Of a DNA stretch of 64,000 nucleotides, positions 46,051-55,003 are shown one piece after another. Made by a program: the position numbers and the translations under genes. Origin of the DNA: Aeromonas bivalvium. GTDB taxonomy: Bacteria > Pseudomonadota > Gammaproteobacteria > Enterobacterales > Aeromonadaceae. Below the pieces are notes generated by a model. That model did not search any database, was not told the origin of the DNA, and worked only from the letters and a program-made list of their open reading frames with translations. The stretch spans positions 218,305 to 282,304 of the forward strand of contig NZ_CDBT01000063.1 of assembly GCF_000819765.1 (NCBI RefSeq), in the 5' to 3' direction. How positions within the stretch are numbered: the stretch's first letter is position 1; the number at the start of each line of letters is the position of its first letter.

Positions 46051-46177
46051 ATGACGCAAGGGGGCTCTCCTGATTGCGGGTGCAGGCGGGATCTTGGCGC
46101 TTGCCTGTATAAAAAGCAATACGCTACTCTGGGCCCGCACTTTCACCCCCCCGACATCCAAGGAAGGTTTTTCGCTC

Positions 46178-47185
46178 ATGTTGTTGTCCCAGTTAGCCCA
46201 AGCCCCCACCGACTGGCCCGCCCAGCTTGCCTCTGCCCCGCTCTGGGAACTGCACATAGACGCCCTGCAGGGCACGAGCCACCCCTTGACGGGAGGATGG
46301 CTGGTGCTGTTCGGCCATGATCTGGCCGCGAGCCAGCTCAGGCAGCTGGCACCCCTGCTGGCGCTGGAGGGGGTGCAAGCCTGCCTCTATCCCGTGACCC
46401 GCCTCGCCGGTGTGCCCCTGCTGCTGATAGGGACAGACAGCTTCTCCAGTGCGTTGGCCGCCGCCATCAAGCAGGAGAGCTGGGCCATCGATATCTGCCA
46501 TCTGGCGCACTTGCCTAGCCTGGCCGAGCCTGGGCTGCTGGTGATGGACATGGATTCGACCGCGATCCAGATGGAGTGCATCGACGAGATAGCGCGCCTG
46601 GCCGGGGTGGGGGAGCAGGTGTCCGCCGTCACCGCCGCTGCCATGCAGGGACAACTGGAGTTCGCCGACAGTCTGCGTCGCCGGGTCGCCTTGCTGGCCG
46701 GGGCGCCCGTCACCATCCTCGATCAGGTGGCCGCCGACATGCCCTGGATGCCGGGCTTGCAGTTGATGGTCGATACCCTCAAGCAGTCGGGCTGGACCCT
46801 GGCCATCGCCTCCGGCGGCTTCACCCGTTTCGCCGGCGAGCTGCAACAGGCCCTGGGGCTGGATGCCATCTTCGCCAATGAACTGGCGGTGGCGGATGGC
46901 AAACTGACCGGTCAGGTGGCGGGGGAGATAGTGGACGCCGATGCCAAGGCAAGGGTGCTGACCCGGCTCGCCGCCGAGCGGGGGCTGGCACAGGCCCAGA
47001 CGGTGGCGGTGGGGGATGGCGCCAACGATCTCAAGATGATGGCGGCGGCAGGTCTTGGCATCGCCATTCATGCCAAGCCCCTGGTGCGCGCCCAGGCGAG
47101 CGCCAGCCTGACCCATCATGATCTGGAAGGGGTCATCTGCCTGCTGGGGGCCCGCGCCTGCGCCGAGATGCGCTGGCACCGCTGA
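46178..47185 (+). CDS. serB: Phosphoserine phosphatase SerB
   Basis: SerB removes phosphate from phosphoserine, the last step of serine synthesis. The 335-residue product has a divergent N-terminal regulatory region and a C-terminal HAD domain with the nucleophile motif VMDMDSTAIQMECIDEIA, motif II AIASGGFTRFAGEL and motif III VAVGDGANDLKMMAAAGLGIA. It starts at an ATG 10 bases after AAGGAAGG. The length is close to E. coli SerB (322). Divergent from ytjB, as in enterobacteria. Confidence 0.95.
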   Translation: MLLSQLAQAPTDWPAQLASAPLWELHIDALQGTSHPLTGGWLVLFGHDLAASQLRQLAPLLALEGVQACLYPVTRLAGVPLLLIGTDSFSSALAAAIKQESWAIDICHLAHLPSLAEPGLLVMDMDSTAIQMECIDEIARLAGVGEQVSAVTAAAMQGQLEFADSLRRRVALLAGAPVTILDQVAADMPWMPGLQLMVDTLKQSGWTLAIASGGFTRFAGELQQALGLDAIFANELAVADGKLTGQVAGEIVDADAKARVLTRLAAERGLAQAQTVAVGDGANDLKMMAAAGLGIAIHAKPLVRAQASASLTHHDLEGVICLLGARACAEMRWHR

Positions 47186-47209
47186 CGACACGCCATGGAG
47201 GGCGCCACA

Positions 47210-48115
47210 ATGGAACTGCTGCAAAATTCTCACTTCATCCCCTGCGGGGAGCACAGACTGCACCTGCGCCAGATAGGCCTGGCGCAACCCAGTCAGGGCG
47301 AACCCATACTGATGGTGCATGGCGCCATCGAGAATGGCCGTATCTTCTATACCGGCTCGGGCAAGGGGCTCGCCTGCTTCCTGGCGCGCCACGGTTATCG
47401 GGTCTATGTGGCGGATCTGCGGGGCCGGGGCCTGAGCACGCCGGCCATCGCAGAGCGGGCCGACCATGGTCAGCATGAGCTGATCACCGAGGATCTGCCG
47501 ACCCTGCAGGCCTGGATCTCGGCCCGCCACCCTGGGCAAAAGGTGCACTGGATGGCGCACTCCTGGGGCGGGGTGCTGATGGCATCGACCCTGGTGCGCT
47601 TTCCCGCCCTCGCCGCCGGGGTGGCGAGCCTGCTGTTTTTTGGCAGCAAGCGGGGGATCTCGGTTCACGGCCCGGAGCGCTGGTTCAAGGTGGATCTGAT
47701 CTGGAACCGGCTCGCCCCCTGGCTGGCACGCCGTCGGGGTTTTCTGGCGGCGCGGCGTCTGAAGCTGGGGGCCGATGACGAGCCGCTGCGCTACCTGGAG
47801 GAGACGATCCCTTGGGTGAAATGCGGCCCCTGGCAGGATCCCCATGACGGCTTTGCCTATGACGAGGCGGCGAGCCGGGTCAACTGGCCCCCCTTGTGGA
47901 TGATCTCGGCCAAGGCCGACAAGGTGCTGGGTCACCCGACCGACGTGCGCCGCTTCGGCGCCGAGATGGGGTCGCTCGCCCGTCACACCCGGCTTGGGCG
48001 CGACAACGGCAACCGCCTCGACTATGACCACATCAACATGCTGACGGCGCCCCAGGCCGCCGAGGATCACTTCCCCGCTATCCTGTCCTGGCTGCAACAG
48101 CCGAGCGCTCCCTGA
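47210..48115 (+). CDS. Alpha/beta hydrolase family protein
   Basis: The 301-residue product has an alpha/beta hydrolase fold: oxyanion segment LMVHGAIENGR, the ADLRGRGLST strand, the nucleophile elbow in MAHSWGGVLM (Ser in H-S-W-G-G), an acidic residue near MISAKADKVLG and a late catalytic His in DYDHINML. A GGAGG ribosome site supports ATG 47210 over ATG 47195. Lipase or esterase activity on a lipid-like substrate is plausible, but the substrate is unknown. It follows serB closely. Confidence 0.85.
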   Translation: MELLQNSHFIPCGEHRLHLRQIGLAQPSQGEPILMVHGAIENGRIFYTGSGKGLACFLARHGYRVYVADLRGRGLSTPAIAERADHGQHELITEDLPTLQAWISARHPGQKVHWMAHSWGGVLMASTLVRFPALAAGVASLLFFGSKRGISVHGPERWFKVDLIWNRLAPWLARRRGFLAARRLKLGADDEPLRYLEETIPWVKCGPWQDPHDGFAYDEAASRVNWPPLWMISAKADKVLGHPTDVRRFGAEMGSLARHTRLGRDNGNRLDYDHINMLTAPQAAEDHFPAILSWLQQPSAP

Positions 48116-48131
48116 GCCTGGCAACCCAACG

Positions 48132-48169
48132 AACGAAGAGGGGCGGACTGATGTCCGCCCCTCTTCGTT
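48132..48169. terminator. Perfect 17-bp hairpin between convergent genes
   Basis: AACGAAGAGGGGCGGAC and GTCCGCCCCTCTTCGTT pair perfectly around a 4-base loop. It can terminate from both directions, although the T tracts are short. Confidence 0.85.
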
Positions 48170-48186
48170 GTCCGTCTGCGGTGGCC

Positions 48187-50574
48187 CTACCCCTTGGCCG
48201 GGCCCAGACCGAGGCGCAGCAGGGTGGCCTGGGTGGTGTCGGTCAGCTCGCCGACGCCGACTACGCTCCACAGCTCATCTTCCAGCCGCTTGGCCTTGTG
48301 GATCGCGAACTTGGCGATGTAATCGAGTTCGCTGGCGATGAAGTTGGTATCGGGTCGCCCTGTGCGTGACAGGCCAAGCTGCACCGAATAGAACTCCCCC
48401 TTGGCCCTGGCCTGCTCGATGAAGGCCCGCTTGGCCGCCACGTCCGTCAGGCTGGCCGCCGCCACGCTGTGAAACTGGGGGGCGCCGTTGGCCAGCCGCT
48501 GCCAGCTGACATAGATCTCGGCCTCCCTTGGCAAGTCTTCCCGAGCCAGGGTGCGCAGGGGTTCCAGCAGCAGCTGGCGCAGCAGATCCCCCTGCAGCAG
48601 GGGATAGAGATTGGCCTGCCGGGGGGCGTCGGCGCAGGCCTGCAACAGGCGGGCGAGGGAGCGGGGCCGGGGCGCTTGTGCCAGGGTGGCGGGTCTGATG
48701 CTGTTCTTGCCCTTGTTGATGTAGACGGGGGTGCTGAAGACATGATGGCTGTAGATGTTGCGCAGGGCCCGGGCCAGGCCACGGTAGCGGCGCAGCCCCT
48801 CGGCCGTCTTGAGCTTGCTGCGGTTGCTCTCGATCAGCAGGCTGAAGAAGTGGCGCCCCGTGTGTCGCTCCGGTTCCCCTTCGATGCACAGGTGCAGCAC
48901 GGTTCGGCTCTGGTTGAAGTTGACCAGGCGGTAGGGCAGGGTCTGCAGATCCAGATGCTTGGTGAGGGGTTGCAGCTTGGGCAGGGCCACGGTGACCAGA
49001 TCCCCCTTGTTGCCGGGGAAGGGGGCCTCCAGCTCGATCTGCATGCCGTGGGCCGAGATGTCGCGGGTCCAGCCCACCCAGGCCTGCTCCCCCAGGCGCA
49101 GGGCGATTGCCGTCTTGTGCAGGTAGCGGGCCTCGCGCCTGAGCTGGACATAGTGCAGCGTCTCCACCTCGAAGGGGGCCGGGCCCAGGTCGTGGCCGAA
49201 GCGTTGCAGGGCATTGGCGTCGTGCTGCACCTGGGGCTGCGTCAGGTATTCCTCGCGTATCGTCTCGCTCGGTATCTCCTGCAACAGGCCGACATAGCCG
49301 AGCCGGTCCAGCCTGGCGCGCAGCAGGGTGTCCTGGCTCAGGAGCTGCTCCCGGGTCGGCAGGCTGCTGATGTCGGCCTCTGCCAGGGCGCAGGCTTCGA
49401 GGGAAAACTTGTAGACCCGAAAGCTGGGCCGCTTGGCCGCGACCTGAAAGAAGAGGGCGTGCAATCCGCTCTCGGCCAGCTCCTCGGCGCTGGCCGAGAA
49501 GAAGTAGAGGTGGCTGCGCACCGCGTGGGTGAAGCTGTAAATCAGGGTCTCGCGGCAGATGTCACTGTCTGGCAGCAGTTTGCGCAGGCGCGCCGGCGGG
49601 AAGAGCCCGGCCAGGGTCGGCTGGTTCTTCTCGTCGCGCCAGTATTCGAGCAGGTGCAGGTTGTTCTCGCTCTTGAGCACCACCTCGAGCCTGGGGGCCT
49701 CCCCCGGTTCCCCCTTGCTGAAAAACAGCGGCAGGCCGCTCATGCGCGGCAGGAAGAACTGCTCGTAACCCTTGATGATGGCCGCCGACAGCAGGTGATC
49801 CACGCTGACGCGATAGCGTCCCTTGTTGCTCTCGATGAAGTGGGCGAGATGGGCATCGAAGGGGGCGTTCTCCCCCTCGCGCACCAGGCGCAGCCAGTAC
49901 CTGTCGTCACGACTCTCCTGGCCGAGGATGCGGTAGCCGATCCCCTGGCCGAGGCAGGGATGGGGGGCCTCCTTGTCCAGACCATGGAAGTGCACCAGCA
50001 CCTGGTCGCCTTCCTCGAAGCGGGGCAGATAGGGCACCGAGATGCGAATGCCGCCGGTGGAGAGATCCGAGCTCTTGGCGCTGATGCGCTCGCCGCTGCC
50101 GAGCTGCAGCTCGAGAGGGGAGCTGAAGTGCATCCTGTCCTGGCTGCGGCCGACATAGCTGGCGAAGGTGATGAGGTTGACATCGAGCTGGCGCAGCTGG
50201 CCCGGCGCGGGCTGGTGGGGGGAGAGGGCGCGGTTGCCGGCCTGGCGCTGCCATGCCTGCATCGCCTCATAGACCCCCAGGGTGTAGCGATCCCGATAGA
50301 GGTAGCAGTGGGACTGGAACTGGGCAACCGCCTCATCGGGCATGAAGTGGGTGATGCCGGCAAACTCGAACACCCGGCAGGCCTGGGGCCACTCGCTGCG
50401 CATGTCGATGACGCGCCGGCAGTCGGCGCCGCGCCGGTTCAGCTCCATCTTCAGCAGGAAACGGGTGTTGCTGCTCTGTTCGGCGGTCAGGCGCAGGAAG
50501 AGCTCGTCGAAATCGGCCTCTCGCTGCAGGGGGATGAGTTGATCGATGAGTGGGTGTGGCTGGGCTGAGTCCAT
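48187..50574 (-). CDS. Large tandem PilZ-domain protein
   Basis: The 795-residue cytoplasmic protein has no signal peptide or membrane helix and two PilZ-like regions. The first (about 145-260) has the D-x-S-x-x-G box DLSTGGIR at 170-177 but no clear RxxxR. The second (about 478-590) has RREAR at 479-483 and DISAHG at 505-510, the pair expected for c-di-GMP binding. The remainder is unassigned. Similar large PilZ proteins occur in Vibrio. It is divergent from radA, and a second PilZ gene lies just past radA. Confidence 0.8.
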   Translation of the reverse strand: MDSAQPHPLIDQLIPLQREADFDELFLRLTAEQSSNTRFLLKMELNRRGADCRRVIDMRSEWPQACRVFEFAGITHFMPDEAVAQFQSHCYLYRDRYTLGVYEAMQAWQRQAGNRALSPHQPAPGQLRQLDVNLITFASYVGRSQDRMHFSSPLELQLGSGERISAKSSDLSTGGIRISVPYLPRFEEGDQVLVHFHGLDKEAPHPCLGQGIGYRILGQESRDDRYWLRLVREGENAPFDAHLAHFIESNKGRYRVSVDHLLSAAIIKGYEQFFLPRMSGLPLFFSKGEPGEAPRLEVVLKSENNLHLLEYWRDEKNQPTLAGLFPPARLRKLLPDSDICRETLIYSFTHAVRSHLYFFSASAEELAESGLHALFFQVAAKRPSFRVYKFSLEACALAEADISSLPTREQLLSQDTLLRARLDRLGYVGLLQEIPSETIREEYLTQPQVQHDANALQRFGHDLGPAPFEVETLHYVQLRREARYLHKTAIALRLGEQAWVGWTRDISAHGMQIELEAPFPGNKGDLVTVALPKLQPLTKHLDLQTLPYRLVNFNQSRTVLHLCIEGEPERHTGRHFFSLLIESNRSKLKTAEGLRRYRGLARALRNIYSHHVFSTPVYINKGKNSIRPATLAQAPRPRSLARLLQACADAPRQANLYPLLQGDLLRQLLLEPLRTLAREDLPREAEIYVSWQRLANGAPQFHSVAAASLTDVAAKRAFIEQARAKGEFYSVQLGLSRTGRPDTNFIASELDYIAKFAIHKAKRLEDELWSVVGVGELTDTTQATLLRLGLGPAKG

Positions 50575-50674
50575 GAGTTCCTGCTACGGAAAGTCAATTT
50601 TCCGAGTCTGGGTTTGATCTGTCGGGCTGAACCGAGTATATCAAGCAGGCATTCATTCTGTCCCCGAGTTATCC

Positions 50675-52039
50675 ATGGCCAAAAATAAAACAGCTTACGT
50701 CTGCTCCGAGTGTGGTGCCGCCTTCAGCCGCTGGCAGGGCCAGTGCGGCGAGTGCAAGGAGTGGAACACCATCACTGAGGTGCGCCTTGGCAGCGTCACG
50801 CCGGGCAAGGGGGCACGTTATGGCGGCTATGCCGGCGCGGTCGGCAGCCAGGTGCAGACCCTGGCCGAGATAGCGACCACAGAGATCCCCCGCTTCTCCT
50901 CCGGCTTCAAGGAGCTGGACAGGGTGCTCGGCGGCGGCGTGGTGCCGGGCTCGGCCGTGTTGATCGGCGGCAGCCCGGGGGCGGGCAAGTCGACCCTGCT
51001 GCTGCAGACCATGTGCGGCCTGGCGGAGCGGATGAAGACCCTCTATGTGACCGGGGAGGAGTCATTGCAGCAGGTGGCGATGCGGGCCAACCGCCTCGGC
51101 CTGCCCACCGACAAGCTGCGGATGCTGTCCGAGACCAGTGTCGAGCAGATCTGTCTCATCGCCCAGCAGGAGCAGCCCCAGCTGATGGTCATCGACTCCA
51201 TCCAGGTGATGCATGTGGCGGACGTGCAGTCCGCGCCCGGCTCCGTCTCCCAGGTGCGCGAGGCGGCCGCCCTGCTCACCCGTTACGCCAAGCAGAATCA
51301 TGTGGCCATCTTCATGGTGGGCCATGTCACCAAGGACGGCACCCTGGCGGGCCCCAAGGTGCTCGAACACTGCATCGACTGTTCCATCATGCTCGATGGC
51401 GGCCATGACTCGCGCTTTCGCACCCTGCGTTCCCACAAGAACCGCTTCGGCGCCGTCAACGAGCTGGGGGTGTTTGCCATGACGGGGCAGGGGATGAAGG
51501 AGGTGAGCAATCCCTCGGCCATCTTCTTGAGCCGGGGCGAGGAGCAGGCGCCGGGCTCCATCGTCATGGTGATCTGGGAAGGCACCCGGCCGCTGCTGGT
51601 GGAGTTGCAGGCGCTGGTGGATTACTCCCAGCTCTCCAACCCGCGCCGGGTGGCGGTGGGCATGGATCACAACCGCCTCGCCATGCTGCTGGCGGTGCTG
51701 CATCGTCATGGTGGCTTGCAGATGGCGGATCAGGATGTGTTCATCAACGTGGTGGGCGGCGTCAAGGTCGAGGAGACCAGCGCGGATCTGGCCCTGCTGC
51801 TGGCCATGGTATCGAGCTTTCGCGATCAGGCACTGCCCAAGGATCTGGTGGTGTTCGGCGAGGTGGGGCTCTCCGGCGAGATACGTCCCGTGCCCTCCGG
51901 TCAGGAGCGGCTGCAGGAGGCGGTCAAACACGGTTTTCGCCGCGCCATCGTGCCCCATGCCAATGCCCCCAAGCATGCCATCGAGGGGATGGAGGTGGTG
52001 CCGGTCAAGAAGCTGGCCGATGCCCTGGAGGCGCTCTGA
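50675..52039 (+). CDS. radA: DNA repair protein RadA
   Basis: RadA (Sms) is a RecA-like ATPase that promotes branch migration in recombination. The 454-residue product has the N-terminal zinc finger (CSEC at 10-13 and CGEC at 27-30), Walker A GGSPGAGKST, the RadA motif HKNRFGAVNELG and a C-terminal Lon-protease-like domain (VEETSADLALLLAMVSSF, VVFGEVGLSGEIRPV). Divergent from the large PilZ gene; a terminator follows. Confidence 0.96.
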   Translation: MAKNKTAYVCSECGAAFSRWQGQCGECKEWNTITEVRLGSVTPGKGARYGGYAGAVGSQVQTLAEIATTEIPRFSSGFKELDRVLGGGVVPGSAVLIGGSPGAGKSTLLLQTMCGLAERMKTLYVTGEESLQQVAMRANRLGLPTDKLRMLSETSVEQICLIAQQEQPQLMVIDSIQVMHVADVQSAPGSVSQVREAAALLTRYAKQNHVAIFMVGHVTKDGTLAGPKVLEHCIDCSIMLDGGHDSRFRTLRSHKNRFGAVNELGVFAMTGQGMKEVSNPSAIFLSRGEEQAPGSIVMVIWEGTRPLLVELQALVDYSQLSNPRRVAVGMDHNRLAMLLAVLHRHGGLQMADQDVFINVVGGVKVEETSADLALLLAMVSSFRDQALPKDLVVFGEVGLSGEIRPVPSGQERLQEAVKHGFRRAIVPHANAPKHAIEGMEVVPVKKLADALEAL

Positions 52040-52057
52040 GGGTGCAGGAGAAACGAG

Positions 52058-52083
52058 AGAGGGCGCCGCGGCGCCCTCTTTGC
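52058..52083 (+). terminator. Terminator after radA
   Basis: AGAGGGCGCC and GGCGCCCTCT form a 10-bp stem followed by TTGC; the T tract is short. Confidence 0.75.
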
Positions 52084-52109
52084 ATTTCTGACGGCAACCG
52101 GCGTGCCGG

Positions 52110-52490
52110 TCAGGGATGGGGGTGATCCAGGTGCTCGGCCAGCAACTGTTCCAGCTCCCGGTGCAGCAGGGCCTCGTCCCCCACATTGAGTTCGATCATG
52201 CGCTTGAGGTGAGTGGCGCTGTCGATATCCATGTGATGGCAGTAAAAACCGAGGCGATCGCCCTCTTCATGGCTCAGCTCGACCTCCATGGTCAGCACTA
52301 TGTCGCTGCCCGCCAGACGGAAACTCAGGCGATAGTCCCGATCCTGCCCCGAGTGCCAGTCGGTGGGGCGCACCAGCAGGGCGCCCTGCAGGGAGACATC
52401 GACCAGCTGGGTGGTCCAGCTCTGGGCCCCCTGACTCAGGCTGGCCAGGGTGGCGTAGAGTATGCGTGAGAAGTGGCGGCGCTCTGTCAT
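52110..52490 (-). CDS. Single-domain PilZ c-di-GMP receptor (PA4608-like)
   Basis: The 126-residue product is a stand-alone PilZ domain with both c-di-GMP boxes: RHFSR (RxxxR) at the N-terminus and DVSLQG (DxSxxG). The rest (VRPTDWHSGQD, MEVELSHEEGDRLGFYC, DIDSATHLKRMIELNVGDE) resembles Pseudomonas aeruginosa PA4608 along its whole length. Three ATGs are in tandem; 52490 is preferred because AGGA is 7 bases upstream. Convergent with radA. c-di-GMP binding is expected; the output is unknown. Confidence 0.88.
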   Translation of the reverse strand: MTERRHFSRILYATLASLSQGAQSWTTQLVDVSLQGALLVRPTDWHSGQDRDYRLSFRLAGSDIVLTMEVELSHEEGDRLGFYCHHMDIDSATHLKRMIELNVGDEALLHRELEQLLAEHLDHPHP

Positions 52491-52572
52491 CATCATGTCC
52501 TGCTTGGAGATCCTGACCCTGAGTGTAACCCAGACGCCAACCCGGAACGTTGCGCTGGTGCCAAGATTGCAC

Positions 52573-53058
52573 TCAACCGGGTTGACCGCTCAGGGTTTCG
52601 ACCACATGCAGGGCGCTGATCAACCTGTCCTCGTATTTGAATCTGTCCTCCAGGACTGGCCCCAGCTTGTTGAGATCCTCATCCAGGCTCAACAGCTGCT
52701 CTTCGCTGGCATCGCTGTATTTGTCATTGAACTCGAGGGCAAATTCGGTGCAGCTGCGGATACGGGGGTAGATGCGCTTGGCCAGCTCCAGGCTGTCGCC
52801 ACTGGCCTGTTCGAAGGCATTCACCACATGGTGATAGATCTCGAAATGCCCGGCGCTGACATAGTCGACCAGCTGTTCGCAAAACTGCTGCAGTTCGGGA
52901 CAACCGGGAAGGCAACGTTGCTGCTTGCTGCGGGAGGGGCTGAGCCCGGCGAGGCGGATGTACTCGACCAGCAGGGCCTGCCTTGCCTCGAGCCAGTCAT
53001 CGATCGCCTTGTGCTTTCCTGTCAGTGCGCGCTTGGTCTTTTCCAGTTCAGTTAACAT
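52573..53058 (-). CDS. rsd: Anti-sigma70 regulator Rsd (AlgQ family)
   Basis: Rsd binds sigma-70 region 4 in stationary phase and shifts RNA polymerase to other sigma factors. The 161-residue product has the helical family pattern: HKAIDDWLEARQALLVEYIRLAGL, FCEQLVDYVSAGHFEIYHHVVNAF, and LEDRFKYEDRLISAL. ATG 53058 has GGAGG 5 bases upstream; an earlier ATG is rejected. It is divergent from hupA, and such proximity of rsd and hupA recurs in gammaproteobacteria. Confidence 0.9.
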   Translation of the reverse strand: MLTELEKTKRALTGKHKAIDDWLEARQALLVEYIRLAGLSPSRSKQQRCLPGCPELQQFCEQLVDYVSAGHFEIYHHVVNAFEQASGDSLELAKRIYPRIRSCTEFALEFNDKYSDASEEQLLSLDEDLNKLGPVLEDRFKYEDRLISALHVVETLSGQPG

Positions 53059-53397
53059 AGTCCCTCCGTGGGGCATAGACTGGGAGCATTCTGGCTCCGG
53101 CGTCCTGAGTGACGACAGCAAGGGCCATCAGGCAATGGGATCTTGGCTCGGCCTCGTATTGTAAGGATATTGTTACCTCATCCAGGGGGAGCGTGACAAG
53201 TCCCTTCCATGACAGGGGCTGTTTTCGCGCGGTTGCGGTCAGAATAAGCCGCATCCTGGCTGGATCTGTGACTTTTTTCTCACTTCTTGATGAAAAGCCC
53301 AGCATTTGAGTCGGGCCTCGGGATAAAGCCTTTGCCTGAGTCTTTTTTTTTGCATAGAGTGACCAAGTGCTAAATGCCCGATCATAAAGGAAATGTT
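53059..53397. promoter_or_regulatory. Divergent rsd-hupA regulatory region
   Basis: The 339-base spacer has no supported gene. A hupA promoter candidate is TTGCCT at 53332-53337 and TAGAGT at 53355-53360 with 17 bases between, followed by a leader of about 35 bases. Short open frames on both strands have no ribosome site. Confidence 0.4.
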
Positions 53398-53670
53398 ATG
53401 AACAAAGCTCAACTTGTCGATGCGATTGCCGCCAAAGCGGATCTGAGCAAGGCTCAGGCGAAAGTGGCCCTGGAAGAGATCATCAATGGTATCACCCAGA
53501 GCCTGAAAGAAGGTGATGCAGTCCAGTTGGTAGGGTTTGGCACCTTCAAGGTGAACCATCGCGCTGGCCGTACCGGTCGCAACCCGCAAACCGGTAAAGA
53601 GATCCAGATTGCCGCCGCGAACGTGCCCTCCTTTGTGGCCGGCAAGGCACTCAAAGACGCCGTCAAGTAA
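53398..53670 (+). CDS. hupA: DNA-binding protein HU-alpha
   Basis: HU is a dimeric histone-like protein that bends DNA and shapes the nucleoid. The 90-residue product has the length and sequence of HupA, including the DNA-binding arm [21 protein letters not shown] with the conserved RNP, and [12 protein letters not shown] at the end. ATG 53398 is used; an in-frame ATG 24 bases earlier has no site. Confidence 0.97.
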   Translation: MNKAQLVDAIAAKADLSKAQAKVALEEIINGITQSLKEGDAVQLVGFGTFKVNHRAGRTGRNPQTGKEIQIAAANVPSFVAGKALKDAVK

Positions 53671-53676
53671 TCTTCC

Positions 53677-53703
53677 AAAACCCGGCGCCCGCCGGGTTTT
53701 TTC
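53677..53703 (+). terminator. Terminator after hupA
   Basis: AAAACCCGGC and GCCGGGTTTT pair around a short loop and are followed by more Ts. Confidence 0.92.
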
Positions 53704-53772
53704 TTCCTTCTGTCACCGCTTTTCGTTTCGGATACACTCAAGTTATACAGCTTGCTGTAGTGGAGGTAGACG

Positions 53773-54198
53773 ATGGAACAGAAAAACGCCATTCGGCAGG
53801 TTGCCGTCCCCTGGGCTCCGTCCCGTCAACTTCCCCCTGGCCTGGTGGTGGCAGAGCTGCATCAGGACGTATGGAGCGATGCCCTGACCGTGGTGCTCGG
53901 CCGTGCCCGCAGCATAGACTTGCCCCCCCAGATCCTGTGTCGCGTGCACTTTCGCCATATCCTGGCGGTGCGGGTGATGGAGGATTGCGATCTGGCGGAG
54001 GGTAAGGATAGCCATGCCATCGAGGAGCAGATCCAGCTCATCACTCCATCCCGCTTCGCCAGCTGGTTTCATCAGGAATCCGATGGCCTGCATCTGGACG
54101 ATGACATCCAGCACTACCGCATCTCGACCTGGGATTATTGCGCCGATGTGCTCACCTCCCATGCCCCCGAGCTGCAGTTTGTCGATCCCGAGCCATGA
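53773..54198 (+). CDS. Hypothetical protein, acidic, 141 residues
   Basis: A GGAGG ribosome site precedes a 141-codon frame whose codon use matches the neighbours. The product is acidic and soluble, with no signal peptide, membrane helix or motif that I recognise. Segments such as LPPQILCRVHFRHILAVRVMEDCDL and ITPSRFASWFHQESDGLHLDDDIQHYRI suggest a small globular domain. It sits alone between hupA and a convergent DUF4426 gene. Confidence 0.78.
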   Translation: MEQKNAIRQVAVPWAPSRQLPPGLVVAELHQDVWSDALTVVLGRARSIDLPPQILCRVHFRHILAVRVMEDCDLAEGKDSHAIEEQIQLITPSRFASWFHQESDGLHLDDDIQHYRISTWDYCADVLTSHAPELQFVDPEP

Positions 54199-54262
54199 TG
54201 GCGCCGCCATGATAGAAAAAGGGGCATCAAATGATGCCCCTTTTTGATGGGAGTCCCGAGGA

Positions 54263-54679
54263 TCAATCCACATAGAAGGTCTGCTGAAACTTGAGGGTCT
54301 CCTGCCGGCCATCCGCCATGATGTTGATGGTGAACTGATAGGTATCCTCGTTGCGATAGGGCAGCACCGCCAGATAGTAGATGGCGTCTCCCTCCTTGAC
54401 CTGCTGGAAGCTGAGGGTGCGCAGGGTACCGGTCAGGTTCTTCGCCTGCCCCGTCATGCCCACCGCCAGTGCCTTGCCGCTCTTGTCCTGCACCGCAATG
54501 TTGAGGATGCCGTTGTAGCGGCTGCGCTCCAGCCCGTAGGCCTTGGCGACCTCAGGGGTCAGGAAGCTGGAGTTGAAGGCGTTATAGTGCACCTGCCAGG
54601 GGCCCAGGGTTTGAGACTGCTCCGCCCGCAGCGGCAGCGTCATCAACAGGGTCAGCAGGAAAACCCATGCTGTTTTCAT
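54263..54679 (-). CDS. DUF4426 periplasmic protein
   Basis: The 138-residue product has a signal peptide ending near LPLRA and matches the DUF4426 pattern (LGPWQVHYNAFNSSFLTPEVAKAYGLERSRYNG, and YQFTINIMADGRQETLKFQQTFYVD), a beta-rich periplasmic domain of unknown function. In Vibrio and Pseudomonas the family is also found after proC-yggT-yggU, as here. The gap to yggU is 21 bases, so it is the likely last gene of that operon. Confidence 0.85.
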   Translation of the reverse strand: MKTAWVFLLTLLMTLPLRAEQSQTLGPWQVHYNAFNSSFLTPEVAKAYGLERSRYNGILNIAVQDKSGKALAVGMTGQAKNLTGTLRTLSFQQVKEGDAIYYLAVLPYRNEDTYQFTINIMADGRQETLKFQQTFYVD

Positions 54680-54700
54680 CGCGTCATCCTTCTCATCGAA

Positions 54701-55003
54701 TTAGCTTGGGGTCGTGGCAAGCAGGGCGGCTATTTCAGCCGGGACCTGTCTGGGCGTCTCGATCGCCACCGTCTTGTGGCGACCGAGCTCGCCACGCAAC
54801 AGGCGAACCTGCCCCTTGGCGACCCGGAACTGTTTGGCCAGAAACCTGATGAGGTGGGCATTGGCCTGCCCATCCACCGGCGGCGCCGTGATGGCGACCT
54901 TCAGCTCCTCACCATGCAGGCCGACAATCTGATCCCGGCTCGCCTTGGGCTGGATGACCAGGTGCAGCACCAGGACATCGCTTTGCCAGGCGACGGCCGC
55001 CAT
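54701..55003 (-). CDS. yggU: YggU family protein (DUF167)
   Basis: The 100-residue product closely matches Ygg[35 protein letters not shown], then [21 protein letters not shown]. Function is unknown. The ATG at 55003 overlaps the yggT stop by one base (TGATG), implying coupling; a GTG at 55018 is less likely. Confidence 0.92.
   Translation of the reverse strand: MAAVAWQSDVLVLHLVIQPKASRDQIVGLHGEELKVAITAPPVDGQANAHLIRFLAKQFRVAKGQVRLLRGELGRHKTVAIETPRQVPAEIAALLATTPS

Noticed and set aside
46193..48271. 692-codon open frame antisense to serB and the hydrolase gene
   Set aside because: It spans two good genes and a terminator hairpin on the opposite strand; the product is Gly/His/Gln-rich noise.
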